A stretch of DNA of 64,000 nt. It comes from Corallococcus soli (GTDB lineage: Bacteria; Myxococcota; Myxococcia; Myxococcales; Myxococcaceae). Location of the stretch: contig NZ_JAAIYO010000002.1 of assembly GCF_014930455.1 (NCBI RefSeq), forward strand, positions 682,001 to 746,000, in the 5' to 3' direction. The notes below the pieces were generated by a model, which did no database searches, was not told where the DNA came from, and saw only the letters and a list, made by a program, of their open reading frames with translations. The translations under genes and the position numbers were made by a program. This document shows positions 8,611-16,394 of this stretch, in pieces (within the stretch, counting starts at the first letter, position 1; every line of letters begins with the position of its first letter).

Positions 8611-10035
8611 CTACTGCCGGACGACGTTGAACTCCGTGCGGCGGTTGAGCGCGCGGCCGGCCTTGGTGGTGTTGGGCGCCACCGGCTGCGCCTCACCGAA
8701 GCCCACGGCCTCCAGGCGACCCGGGTCGATGCCCCGCTTCAGCAGCTGCGCCAGCACCGCGTCGGCGCGCTTCTGCGACAGCTTCAGGTTGGACGTGTCG
8801 TTGCCCAGCGAGTCGGTGTGACCCTCGATGCGCACCTTGCGGATCCACGCCGCGTCCTTCAGGGCCTGGGCCACGTCGTCCAGGACGGTCGTGCTCTGCT
8901 TGCCGATGATCTTCGCCGAGCCGGACCCGAAGAGGATCTGCTTCTTGATCTCGATCCGGTCCTTCTTGACGATGACCATCTTGTACTGCTTGGCGCAGCC
9001 GCGCTCCTCCTTCACGCCCGGGTCGTCGGGGCACGCGTCCAGCCGGTCCACGATGCCGTCGCCGTCCTTGTCCGGATCCGGGCAGCCACCGTTCTCCACG
9101 GCACCGGACTCCAGCGGGCACCGATCCTGCGCGTCCGGCACGCCGTCGCTGTCGTTGTCCAGGTCCGGGCAGCCGTCCTCGTCCTGGAAGCCGTCCTTGT
9201 CCTCCGGCTCGTCCGGGCACTTGTCCTTGTCGTCGTTGATGCCGTCCCCGTCCTTGTCGACGATGGGGCAGCCCAGGTTCTGCAGCGGGCCCGCCTCGTT
9301 GGGGCACTTGTCCGTGCCATCCACGATGCCGTCCAGGTCGTTGTCCAGCTCCGGGCAGCCGTCCTCATCCTCGAAGCCGTCCTTGTCCTCCGGCTGCTCC
9401 GGGCACTTGTCCACGTTGTCCAGGACGCCGTCGCCGTCCTTGTCCTTGGGCGCCTCCGCCGGGCAGCCGTTGTTCTCCGCCACGCCGGGGATGAGCGGGC
9501 ACTTGTCCTGGACGTCCAGCACGCCGTCGCCGTCGTTGTCCGTGTCCGGGCAGCCGTCCTGGTCCTGGAAGCCGTCCACGTCCTCGGCCTGGTCGGGGCA
9601 GGGGTCGTCCTTGTCCAGGACGCCGTCGCCGTCGCCGTCCGTCTCCTCGATGCTCACCACCACCTGCTGCTGGGGCTGCTGCGGCTGCTGGGGCTGGTCC
9701 GGCGTCTGCGGCGCCTCCGGACGGTCGCGCACCAGCACCTGGCGGGGGGCGCAGTTCTTGGACAGCTCCAGGGCGCGCTTCACGGCGCTGTCGGCGCTGC
9801 GCACGTGCTGGGCGGCGCGGGTGCTGTTGCCCTGGCTCAGCTCTCCCCGGGCGAAGTCCAGGTTGGCCTCCGCGGCGGCCAGCTCGGCGGGGGCGCAACG
9901 CAGGGCGCCGCCCCGGCGGGCGCGCTCCACGTCGGCGGTGAGGACCTCGGTGTCAGCGCGGATCTTGTTGCCGCTGACGCAGGCGGTGGTGGCCAACAAC
10001 AGGGTGAGCAGCGCGGACTGGGACAGACGCTTCAT
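8611..10035 (-). CDS. OmpA-family lipoprotein with thrombospondin type 3 repeats
   Basis: The product has 474 residues. A lipoprotein signal is followed by Cys19 and a helical DUF4398-like stretch (about 30-115). A Pro/Gln linker leads to at least nine Asp-rich calcium-binding TSP3 repeats (DGDGVLD, DNDGDGVLD, DKCP and similar, about 140-345). It ends in an OmpA peptidoglycan-binding domain (EGHTDSLGNDTSNLKLSQKR, C-terminal about 110 residues). It should anchor the outer membrane to the wall, with a calcium-stiffened spacer between. The ATG at 10035 starts the signal peptide; the frame extends upstream without coding features. The DUF4398 lipoprotein gene is 17 bases upstream. Confidence 0.9.
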   Translation of the reverse strand: MKRLSQSALLTLLLATTACVSGNKIRADTEVLTADVERARRGGALRCAPAELAAAEANLDFARGELSQGNSTRAAQHVRSADSAVKRALELSKNCAPRQVLVRDRPEAPQTPDQPQQPQQPQQQVVVSIEETDGDGDGVLDKDDPCPDQAEDVDGFQDQDGCPDTDNDGDGVLDVQDKCPLIPGVAENNGCPAEAPKDKDGDGVLDNVDKCPEQPEDKDGFEDEDGCPELDNDLDGIVDGTDKCPNEAGPLQNLGCPIVDKDGDGINDDKDKCPDEPEDKDGFQDEDGCPDLDNDSDGVPDAQDRCPLESGAVENGGCPDPDKDGDGIVDRLDACPDDPGVKEERGCAKQYKMVIVKKDRIEIKKQILFGSGSAKIIGKQSTTVLDDVAQALKDAAWIRKVRIEGHTDSLGNDTSNLKLSQKRADAVLAQLLKRGIDPGRLEAVGFGEAQPVAPNTTKAGRALNRRTEFNVVRQ

Positions 10036-10052
10036 CGGGGAGCGCTCGGGCG

Positions 10053-10367
10053 TCACGGGTTCTGGGGGCGACCCTGGGAGTCGGCGTTGGCGGCGGACAT
10101 GGACTTCTCGCGCGCCTCGTTGGCGAAGCGGGACGCCTTCACCGCGAAGTCCACGCCGGCCTGGTAGTTCGAATAGCCGACCTCCTCGCGGGCCTTCTGG
10201 AGGTAGAAGTTGGCGGCCGTCCACTCGTACGGGGCTTCCTTCTCCGCGCCGGCCGTACGCGCGGCCTGGATCTGCACCTCCGCGTCGAGGATGTTGGAGG
10301 TCGATTTCACGGGGCCACATGCGGTCAGCACGCCCGCAACCGCCATCAGGAGCGACTGCTTCGTCAT
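10053..10367 (-). CDS. DUF4398 lipoprotein
   Basis: This short lipoprotein has 104 residues from the ATG at 10367 (MTKQSLLMAVAGVLTACGPV, lipobox LTAC, lipidated Cys17). A helical domain of about 80 residues follows, with the DUF4398 pattern (YEWTAANFYLQKAREEVGYS). The same helical module begins the adjacent OmpA/TSP3 lipoprotein, so the two probably interact or arose by duplication. It is the first gene of a two-gene minus-strand operon. Function is unknown; a periplasmic partner role in envelope anchoring is an inference. Confidence 0.8.
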   Translation of the reverse strand: MTKQSLLMAVAGVLTACGPVKSTSNILDAEVQIQAARTAGAEKEAPYEWTAANFYLQKAREEVGYSNYQAGVDFAVKASRFANEAREKSMSAANADSQGRPQNP

Positions 10368-10485
10368 CACGTGGGCCTCGGTCTTCCAGAGCGAAGGGAC
10401 TGGGGTCGGTCGTATCAATCGCCCTCGGGGGGGTCAAGAATCGGGCGGTTGGCGTGAAGCAGGGAGCCGGGCGGAAGGGGGGACT

Positions 10486-11511
10486 TTGACGGCGGACGCT
10501 GCGCTTGCCATCGTTCTGCCCCCTGTGCCTTCCCCGTTCCCGCGCCTGTTGCTCCTCGTGGTCCTGTTACCCCTGACCGGCCTCGCCGCCGGCTCCGCGT
10601 CCGCGTCCAAGCGGGCCCAGAGCCGGGCGGAGGCGGACGCCGTGCTCACCCAGGTGTCCCGGGGCGGGCCCGTGCCGTCCGCTTCGGCGCGCCTGCGCTA
10701 CCTGCGAGAGGAGTCCTACGCGGCCGAGCAGATTGGCCCGCTGCTGCGCAACACCTTCGAGGAGCGCACCCGCCGCAACCTGGCCTCGCTCCTGGCGTCC
10801 CTGGGGGCTCGCCAGGGGGAGGCCACGCTCGTGAGGCTCACGGCGGATGGCGACAGCACCGTGCGCATGTACGCGGCGCAGGGCCTGGCGAAGCTGGGCA
10901 GCCGCAACACGAACGCCGTGCTGCCGCTCCTGAACGACAAGAGCAGCGGCGTGCGCCGCGAGGCCGCGCGGGCCCTGGGCGCGTCGCGCAACCCCAAGGT
11001 GGGCCGGGCGCTGATGGCGGCCGCCAAGGGGGAGGAGGACCTGGAGGTGCGCGCGGCGCTGCTGGAGGCTGCGGGGGCGTGCGGGGACGCGAAGCAGAAG
11101 GCGGGGCTCAAGGCCTACCTGGACAGTGATTCGGAGAGCACGCGCTTCGCCGCGGCCCGGGGGCTGTGCCGGCTGGGGGCCCCGGAGGGCTTCGCCTTCG
11201 CGCAGAAGCTCCTGGGCAGCCCCGACCGGTACGTGCGCCGCCAGGGCCTGGCGCTCTTCGAGGGCGTGCCGGCGAAGAAGGCCAGCCCCGTGCTGTCGCC
11301 GCTGCTGAAGGACGCGGACCGCGCCATCGCCGCCGCCTCCGCGCGGATGCTGCACCAGGGCGGGGACGCGGGCGCGCTGGACTGGCTGGTGCTGGCCTCC
11401 TGGAACGCGAAGGGCGAGGAGAAGCTCACCTACGAGAAGGAGCTGGAGACGCTCCAGCTCGCGGACGACAAGCGCAAGGCCATCCTGCGCAAGGCCGGGG
11501 TGGCGCCGTGA
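10486..11511 (+). CDS. Exported HEAT-repeat protein
   Basis: About 341 residues: a Sec signal (core PRLLLLVVLLPLTGLAAG) and then HEAT-like repeats such as VRMYAAQGLAKLG, VRREAARALGASRN and YVRRQGLALFEG. No catalytic residues are recognised, so it is probably a periplasmic scaffold. The start is uncertain. TTG at 10486 has a strong GGAAGGGG upstream; GTG at 10525 would give a shorter, cleaner signal peptide without a ribosome site. Its stop overlaps the next gene's GTG (GTGA), so it is coupled to the DUF1460 gene. Confidence 0.75.
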   Translation: MTADAALAIVLPPVPSPFPRLLLLVVLLPLTGLAAGSASASKRAQSRAEADAVLTQVSRGGPVPSASARLRYLREESYAAEQIGPLLRNTFEERTRRNLASLLASLGARQGEATLVRLTADGDSTVRMYAAQGLAKLGSRNTNAVLPLLNDKSSGVRREAARALGASRNPKVGRALMAAAKGEEDLEVRAALLEAAGACGDAKQKAGLKAYLDSDSESTRFAAARGLCRLGAPEGFAFAQKLLGSPDRYVRRQGLALFEGVPAKKASPVLSPLLKDADRAIAAASARMLHQGGDAGALDWLVLASWNAKGEEKLTYEKELETLQLADDKRKAILRKAGVAP

Positions 11512-12503
11512 GCCTCGCGGGCGTGTGCGCCCTCGCGCTCCTGTCCCAGGCGCCGGTCGCGCCGCCGTCCCGGGCCCCGGAGGCGCCGGTGCCCGCGGCT
11601 CGCGCGGTGCCCGCGTCGCTCAGCGCGACCTCGCAGCCGGGGACGGCGCCGGTGCCCGCGCCCGTGCGTGAGAATGGCTGGGCGCCGCTGACGCCCGAGC
11701 AGCGCGCGGCCCTCATCGCGGATCAGGCGGAGGCGCCGCTCTCCGTGCGGCTCCTGGGCATGAGCGAGCGCTTCCTCAACACCCCCTATGTCCTGTCGCC
11801 CCTGGGCGAGGGGCAGGGCGTGGATCCGGATCCCACCTTCCGCCTGGACGCGGTGGACTGCCTCACCTTCGTGGAGGAGACGCTGGCGCTGGGCATGGCC
11901 CACGGCGAGCCGGAGGTGCCGGCGCTGCTGGAGCGCATCCGCTACGCGAGCACGCCGGCCTACGAGGACCGCAACCACCTGATGGAAGCGCAGTGGCTGC
12001 CCAACAACATCAAGAAGGGCCTGCTGGTGGACGTGACGCGGCGCTACGCGAAGGACGACGCCGTCGCCGTCACCAAGACGCTCACCGCGCTCACCTGGCA
12101 GTCGAAGTCGTCCCAGGCGCTGCAGCTGCCGCGCGAGCGCCAGCCCGTGGGCACCTTCGGCCTTGAGATGATTCCGTTGGACAAGGTGCTCGCGCACGCG
12201 CGCAACGTGGCGTCCGGCACCATCCTCGTGGTGCTGCGCGAGGACCTGCCCCTGAAGGCCACGCGCATCACCCACCTGGGCTTCGTGGTGCAGAAGAAGA
12301 AGCGCACGTACCTGCGCCACGCGTCCCGGGGCGGCTACAACCGCGTGGTGGACGAGGACCTGGAGACGTTCCTCGCCCGCAACGCGCGCTACGACAAGTG
12401 GAAGGTGACGGGCGTGAGCCTCTTCGAGGCCCGGCGCCCGCCCCCCACGCTCGTCGCGAAGCCCGAGGCCGCCTCCGGCAGCGCGGACGTCGGTACGCCC
12501 TGA
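11508..12503 (+). CDS. DUF1460 (NlpC/P60-like amidase) exported protein
   Basis: The 331-residue protein has a signal region at 1-20 and a Pro/Ala-rich linker to about residue 60. The rest matches DUF1460, with the nucleophile-type motif DAVDCLTFVEETLALG and a conserved THLGFVVQ segment carrying the likely catalytic His. DUF1460 proteins have a papain-like fold related to NlpC/P60, and structures suggest N-acetylmuramoyl-alanine amidase activity on wall fragments. It is translationally coupled to the HEAT-repeat protein upstream, suggesting the pair acts together in the periplasm. Confidence 0.85.
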   Translation: MSLAGVCALALLSQAPVAPPSRAPEAPVPAARAVPASLSATSQPGTAPVPAPVRENGWAPLTPEQRAALIADQAEAPLSVRLLGMSERFLNTPYVLSPLGEGQGVDPDPTFRLDAVDCLTFVEETLALGMAHGEPEVPALLERIRYASTPAYEDRNHLMEAQWLPNNIKKGLLVDVTRRYAKDDAVAVTKTLTALTWQSKSSQALQLPRERQPVGTFGLEMIPLDKVLAHARNVASGTILVVLREDLPLKATRITHLGFVVQKKKRTYLRHASRGGYNRVVDEDLETFLARNARYDKWKVTGVSLFEARRPPPTLVAKPEAASGSADVGTP

Positions 12504-12510
12504 CGGGCGC

Positions 12511-12972
12511 CTAGATGGCGGGGGGCGCGCTGTCCAGCGGTGCGCCGCGCGCCAGCTCTCCCTCGCGCTCCTCCTCCTCGGCGGCGCGACCGGCCTCCTC
12601 CGCCGTGGCCTGCGACTGGAGCTTCACCTGCTCCAGGAGGGACGCGGCGCGCGTCTGGGATGTGTCCGGGACGAGGATCTCCCACCAGGGCAGCAGGTTG
12701 CCGGTGGTCAGCTCGTCCACGATGCCAGAGCGGCCGGGGCGGACAATGAGCGGGATGCCCTGCTCCTCCAGCACGTCCGCGAAGACCTGCGCCGTCACGG
12801 GGTCCTCCGCGATGCCCGCCTTCACGAACCGGTGCTGATCCAGCTCGTGGGGGAGCGGCAGCCCGCGGTCATGCATCTCGTCCGACGAGACGAGCGGCGG
12901 GTGGGTGGGGCAATCCGTGCAGTTTGCGACACTGTCCTGATACTCCGAGCCACACCGTGAGCAGTACCTCAT
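12511..12972 (-). CDS. Zinc-ribbon protein with DUF2007-like domain
   Basis: The 153-residue cytosolic protein starts with a zinc-ribbon (CSRC at residues 4-7, then CTDC about 15 residues later). Residues about 46-115 resemble the DUF2007 putative signal-transducing domain (VKAGIAEDPVTAQVFADVLE, then WEILVPD). The tail is Glu-rich and probably helical. AGGAGG precedes the ATG. Its stop is only seven bases from that of the convergent DUF1460 gene. No function is established for this combination. Confidence 0.75.
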   Translation of the reverse strand: MRYCSRCGSEYQDSVANCTDCPTHPPLVSSDEMHDRGLPLPHELDQHRFVKAGIAEDPVTAQVFADVLEEQGIPLIVRPGRSGIVDELTTGNLLPWWEILVPDTSQTRAASLLEQVKLQSQATAEEAGRAAEEEEREGELARGAPLDSAPPAI

Positions 12973-13051
12973 GAGGCCCTCCTGGGCATGGCTGGAATGT
13001 TAGGAACGCTTCGCGCGGATGGCAGGCGGCACCCCGTGCGAATTCCGTCCT

Positions 13052-13414
13052 TCAGTGTCGTGCGGCGTCCCCCAGCTCGCCCACCATCTTGCTCAGGCGC
13101 TCCACGTCGATGGGCTTGCGCATGACGACGTCGCAGTGCTCCGCGCCGTCCACCTGCGCATAGCCGGACACGAGGACGACCCGGGCGTTGGGCTCGCGCT
13201 CCTTCACCTGCTGCGCCAGCTCCGTGCCGTTCATGCCCGGCAGGGACTCATCCGTCACCACCACGTCGGGGTGGGTGTCCTCGAATGCCTTGAGGCCCGC
13301 CACGCCGTCCGCGGCGGTGGTGACGTCGAAGTCGTCCTCCAGGAGCTCCGCCAGCAGCTCCCGGCTGTCGCCGTCGTCCTCGACCAGCAAGACCTTGATT
13401 CGCTCGCCATCCAT
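13052..13414 (-). CDS. Single-domain response regulator (CheY-like receiver)
   Basis: The 120-residue protein is a bare receiver: acidic pocket EDD at 12-14, phospho-acceptor Asp55 in VVVTDESLPGMNG, and conserved Lys in VMRKPIDVERL. It has no output domain, so it must act by binding a partner or passing phosphate on. It stands alone on the minus strand, divergent from the hibernation-factor gene. The ATG at 13414 lacks a clear ribosome site, but the receiver fold begins right there. Confidence 0.88.
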   Translation of the reverse strand: MDGERIKVLLVEDDGDSRELLAELLEDDFDVTTAADGVAGLKAFEDTHPDVVVTDESLPGMNGTELAQQVKEREPNARVVLVSGYAQVDGAEHCDVVMRKPIDVERLSKMVGELGDAARH

Positions 13415-13577
13415 GCGACTACAGCAACCCGGTGGACCGGCGTATTCATTCGATCCGCCCGTCCCGGACGCGGCGACGGTCGGCCGGCTGCTTCGGGGGA
13501 GGGCAGGCGGGAAGGCTTGCGAAAGCCCCTCACGGAAGGGCCTGGGACTGCCCATGTTTGTTCCCGGAGGTGAATCC

Positions 13578-13940
13578 ATGAAGGTGTTGTTGCGTGGAGT
13601 GCATCTGGGGCTGACGGACAACCTCAAGGCGTATGTGGATGAGCACCTGGTCGCCCACATCGAGCGGTTCGCCGAGGATGAAGCGTCGGAGATCGACATC
13701 TCGCTCGTGGACATCAACGGGCCCAAGGGAGGCGTGGACAAGGAGTGCCGGGTGACGGTGCGCATGCCCGGGATGGAGTCGGTGCACGTGACGGTCACCG
13801 CGGAGACGCTGTTCCAGGCCATCGACGCAACGCGTGACCGGTTGGAGAAGACCCTCAAGCGTGCCTTGGAGCGCCGTCGCAGCGTCGCGACGAACGGCTT
13901 GCCGTACGACCTCAACGCGGACGCGTCGAACAACTACTAG
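13578..13940 (+). CDS. Short ribosome hibernation-promoting factor (HPF/RaiA family)
   Basis: The product has 120 residues. Residues 1-95 match the HPF/RaiA beta-alpha-beta fold that lies across the mRNA/tRNA sites of the 30S subunit (GVHLGLTDNLKAYVDEHL, TVTAETLFQAIDATRDRL). It lacks the C-terminal dimerisation domain of long HPF, so it belongs to the short type. GGAGGTGA precedes the ATG. It is followed by a long hairpin and is probably a single-gene unit induced when growth stops. Confidence 0.88.
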   Translation: MKVLLRGVHLGLTDNLKAYVDEHLVAHIERFAEDEASEIDISLVDINGPKGGVDKECRVTVRMPGMESVHVTVTAETLFQAIDATRDRLEKTLKRALERRRSVATNGLPYDLNADASNNY

Positions 13941-13976
13941 GCGCGTCCCGCCAGTGCGGCGGCGGTCACGGTGGAG

Positions 13977-14030
13977 GAAGGGCCCGGGAATTCCGGATGC
14001 CAGCCAGGCATCCGGCCCCCGGGTTCCTTC
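13977..14030 (+). terminator. Large hairpin after the hibernation-factor gene
   Basis: The core is a perfect 9-bp stem, CCGGATGCC pairing with GGCATCCGG over a five-base loop. It extends outward through an imperfect GC-rich stem to GAAG/CTTC at 13977 and 14030. There is no T tract. Position between two plus-strand genes suggests termination or mRNA 3'-end protection. Confidence 0.55.
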
Positions 14031-14041
14031 GGGCCAGTTCC

Positions 14042-14071
14042 TTGCTGGGGTCGGAAGGTGGACGCTATAAG
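14042..14071 (+). promoter_or_regulatory. Sigma-70-type promoter for the MXAN_5187-like gene
   Basis: TTGCTG at 14042-14047 and TATAAG at 14066-14071 are spaced by 18 bases, 33 bases before the ATG at 14105. The same TATAAG element recurs upstream of rpmE in this window. Confidence 0.5.
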
Positions 14072-14104
14072 CGGATCCCCTCACCCTTGGGCTAAAGGAC
14101 GGCG

Positions 14105-16222
14105 ATGGTCCGCCTCAAGTTCCTGCTGTTCGCACTCCTGGTCCTCGGACTGGGCCTGGCTCACCTCCCGATGCTGTCGGCGCCGCAACGCGCACGCGCG
14201 GTGGAGGGCGCCGCGCTCCAGGCTTCATCGGGCGCGGGCGAAGTGGCGCGTCGCGTGGATGCACGCCGTGCTGAAATCCAATCCCTGGCGCTGAAGCTGG
14301 CCGGCAGCGCCGACGTGGCCGCCGCCGTGCACGCTCTGCGTCCGGCGCCCGTGGTCCGCTCCCCGCGCGATCGCAACGCCGCGAGGGACGCGGAGGACTC
14401 CGGCGCGCTCCCGCCGCTGACGGTCGAGCGCTTCGCGACCCTGCGCGCCGCCGCGGAGGGCGTGCTGCCCAAGGAGGCGCAGGGCGCCGTGGTGGCGGTG
14501 GTGTCCGGTGACGCGAGCTTCCATGCGCGCGCCGGCGCCGAGCCGTCCTCCGACGCCGCGCTCCTGGACGTCCCGGCGCTCGCCAGGGCGGGCACGTCCG
14601 TGGTGGACGCCTTCGGGGCGCCGCACGTCTTCACCGCCGTGCCGCTGCTGTGGAGCGGTGAGGCGACCCAGGTGCCCGCGCTGACGCTGGTGGTGGGCGC
14701 GCCGCTGGTGGCGGACACCACGCTGCAGGGCGCGCTGGACGCGTCGGGCGTGGCCGCGCTGGGGCTCGTGCAGGGTGACAAGGTGGTGGGCGGTGTGGGG
14801 GCGGAGAAGGCGCGGCTGGAGGGCTCGCTGCCCAAGCTGGGCGCGGGCGCGAAGGACACGGTGCTGGAGACCGGGTCGCTCCAGGCGCTGGGCCCCGTGC
14901 AACTGCCCGTGTTCACCCAGGGCGACGCGATGGGCGGACAGGCCCCGTTGTTCGTGGGGGCCCGCCGGGCGCTGGACGGCACGCCGTACGAGGTGGTGGC
15001 CATCGCGAGCACGGCGGCGACGCTGGCCCCGCTGGCCGCGTACCAGCACACCGCGCTGCTGGCCCTCGCGGGGCTCCTGCTGCTGAGCCTGGTGTGGATG
15101 GCGCTGATGGGCGGGGGACGCCGCGCGTCCTCCGACGAGGCCGTCGCGACGGGCAATGGGGACACGCTGGGGTGGTCCGCGGCGATGGCCGCGCAGACCG
15201 CGCCCGCCGCGGCGCCGGTCGCCGTGGCGCCTCCGGTGTCGGCCGTGTCCGCGCCGCAGGCGGATCCCTTCGGTGCTCCGATGTCCGCGGAGCCGGTGTC
15301 GAACCCGTTCGGCGCGGCCATGCCGTCCGAGCCGGTGTCGAATCCGTTCGCTTCGGCGGCGGGCGCGCAGTCCACGGGCCCGGCCGCGGATCCGTTCGGT
15401 GGCGCGGACCCGTTCCCGTTCCCGTCGGCGCCCGCGGATCCGTTCTCCATGCCGCCGGCCCAGGCCTCCGGCTCGCAGGCGGATCCGTTCTCCATGCCGC
15501 CTCCGTCGGCCGCGCCGATGCCGAGCCCGTACAGCGCTCCGCCTCCGGTGGCGGCCGCGCCTCTGGCGGATCCGTTCGCGGGGGTGGAGTCGTTCCCGTT
15601 CCCGTCGCCGCCCGCGGCCTACCCGCCGCCCGCCGCGGAGCCGTTCACGCCGCCCCCGGCGTATGCGCACGGGGCGCCCATGCCCTTCGAGCACTCGGCC
15701 GCGCCGAACGAGCCCATCGCGCAGGCGGCCCCGCGTCACGGCGGCGCGTTCGCCTTCGAGGACCAGCCCACGGCGGCGTACTCGCTCCAGCAGGCGGCCA
15801 ACCCGTTCGCGCTGGCGGCGGCGCAGTCGCCGGATCCGGACTCCAATCCGGAGACGACGCGCGTGGCGGCCATCCCCCGGGAGCTGCTCCAGGCGAGCAC
15901 CCGGCCCACGTCCGAAGCCATCCCGATGCCGCCCCCGCGCAACAGCGGGCTTCAGGCGATTCCGCTGCCGGGCGCGGGCAACACGGCGGCCGCGGCGGCG
16001 TTGCAGGAGGAGCAGCACTTCCAGGACGTCTTCCGCGAGTTCGTCACCACGCGCGAGCGCTGCGGTGAGCTGGCGGACGGCCTGACGTACGACAAGTTCG
16101 TGCAGAAGCTGCGCAAGAACAAGGAGCAGCTCGTCACGAAGTACGCGTGCAAGACGGTGCGCTTCCAGGTCTACGTGAAGGAGGGCAAGGCCGCCCTCAA
16201 GGCCACGCCCGTCAAGGACTGA
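14105..16222 (+). CDS. MXAN_5187-like membrane protein with DPF/NPF-repeat linker
   Basis: The 705-residue protein has an N-terminal membrane helix (about 5-22) and an extracytoplasmic region to about 315. A second helix (about 320-342, LLALAGLLLLSLVWMALMG) follows. A roughly 270-residue Pro/Ala-rich cytoplasmic linker is studded with DPF or NPF motifs. It ends in a conserved domain of about 80 residues (FQDVFREFVTTRERCGE onward). I recognise that last domain as the MXAN_5187 C-terminal family of myxobacteria, whose function is unknown. The topology is that of a receptor without kinase or methylation regions. Confidence 0.75.
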   Translation: MVRLKFLLFALLVLGLGLAHLPMLSAPQRARAVEGAALQASSGAGEVARRVDARRAEIQSLALKLAGSADVAAAVHALRPAPVVRSPRDRNAARDAEDSGALPPLTVERFATLRAAAEGVLPKEAQGAVVAVVSGDASFHARAGAEPSSDAALLDVPALARAGTSVVDAFGAPHVFTAVPLLWSGEATQVPALTLVVGAPLVADTTLQGALDASGVAALGLVQGDKVVGGVGAEKARLEGSLPKLGAGAKDTVLETGSLQALGPVQLPVFTQGDAMGGQAPLFVGARRALDGTPYEVVAIASTAATLAPLAAYQHTALLALAGLLLLSLVWMALMGGGRRASSDEAVATGNGDTLGWSAAMAAQTAPAAAPVAVAPPVSAVSAPQADPFGAPMSAEPVSNPFGAAMPSEPVSNPFASAAGAQSTGPAADPFGGADPFPFPSAPADPFSMPPAQASGSQADPFSMPPPSAAPMPSPYSAPPPVAAAPLADPFAGVESFPFPSPPAAYPPPAAEPFTPPPAYAHGAPMPFEHSAAPNEPIAQAAPRHGGAFAFEDQPTAAYSLQQAANPFALAAAQSPDPDSNPETTRVAAIPRELLQASTRPTSEAIPMPPPRNSGLQAIPLPGAGNTAAAAALQEEQHFQDVFREFVTTRERCGELADGLTYDKFVQKLRKNKEQLVTKYACKTVRFQVYVKEGKAALKATPVKD

Positions 16223-16248
16223 CGTCCGGCGGACACCGCGTCGTGCCC

Positions 16249-16285
16249 GAAGGCCCGGGACCTCTTCGCGAGGTGCCGGGCCTTC
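16249..16285. terminator. Convergent terminator hairpin
   Basis: Arms 16249-16264 and 16270-16285 pair over 16 bp with a single mismatch, around a five-base loop. It lies between the plus-strand MXAN_5187-like gene and the minus-strand kinase, where a shared terminator is expected. The 109 bases from 16286 to the kinase stop hold nothing else I can identify. Confidence 0.6.
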
Positions 16286-16394
16286 TCACTGCGGGGCTCC
16301 AGGGCCTGTTGGGATGCCGCACCCCCGAGCCGCCCGGAGGCCGGGCTTCGTCGCGTGGGGGCGGTGGCGGTGGGTGGTGGGGGCCCGTCCGGTT

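Noticed and set aside
9000-9660. Asp-rich repeats as a DNA repeat region
   Set aside because: They are TSP3 calcium-binding protein repeats with varied codon choice and belong to the OmpA-family lipoprotein.
15260-15560. Recurring GGATCC sites as a possible DNA-level repeat or protein-binding array
   Set aside because: They arise from the codons for Ala-Asp-Pro-Phe motifs in the linker; spacing is irregular and the protein explains them.
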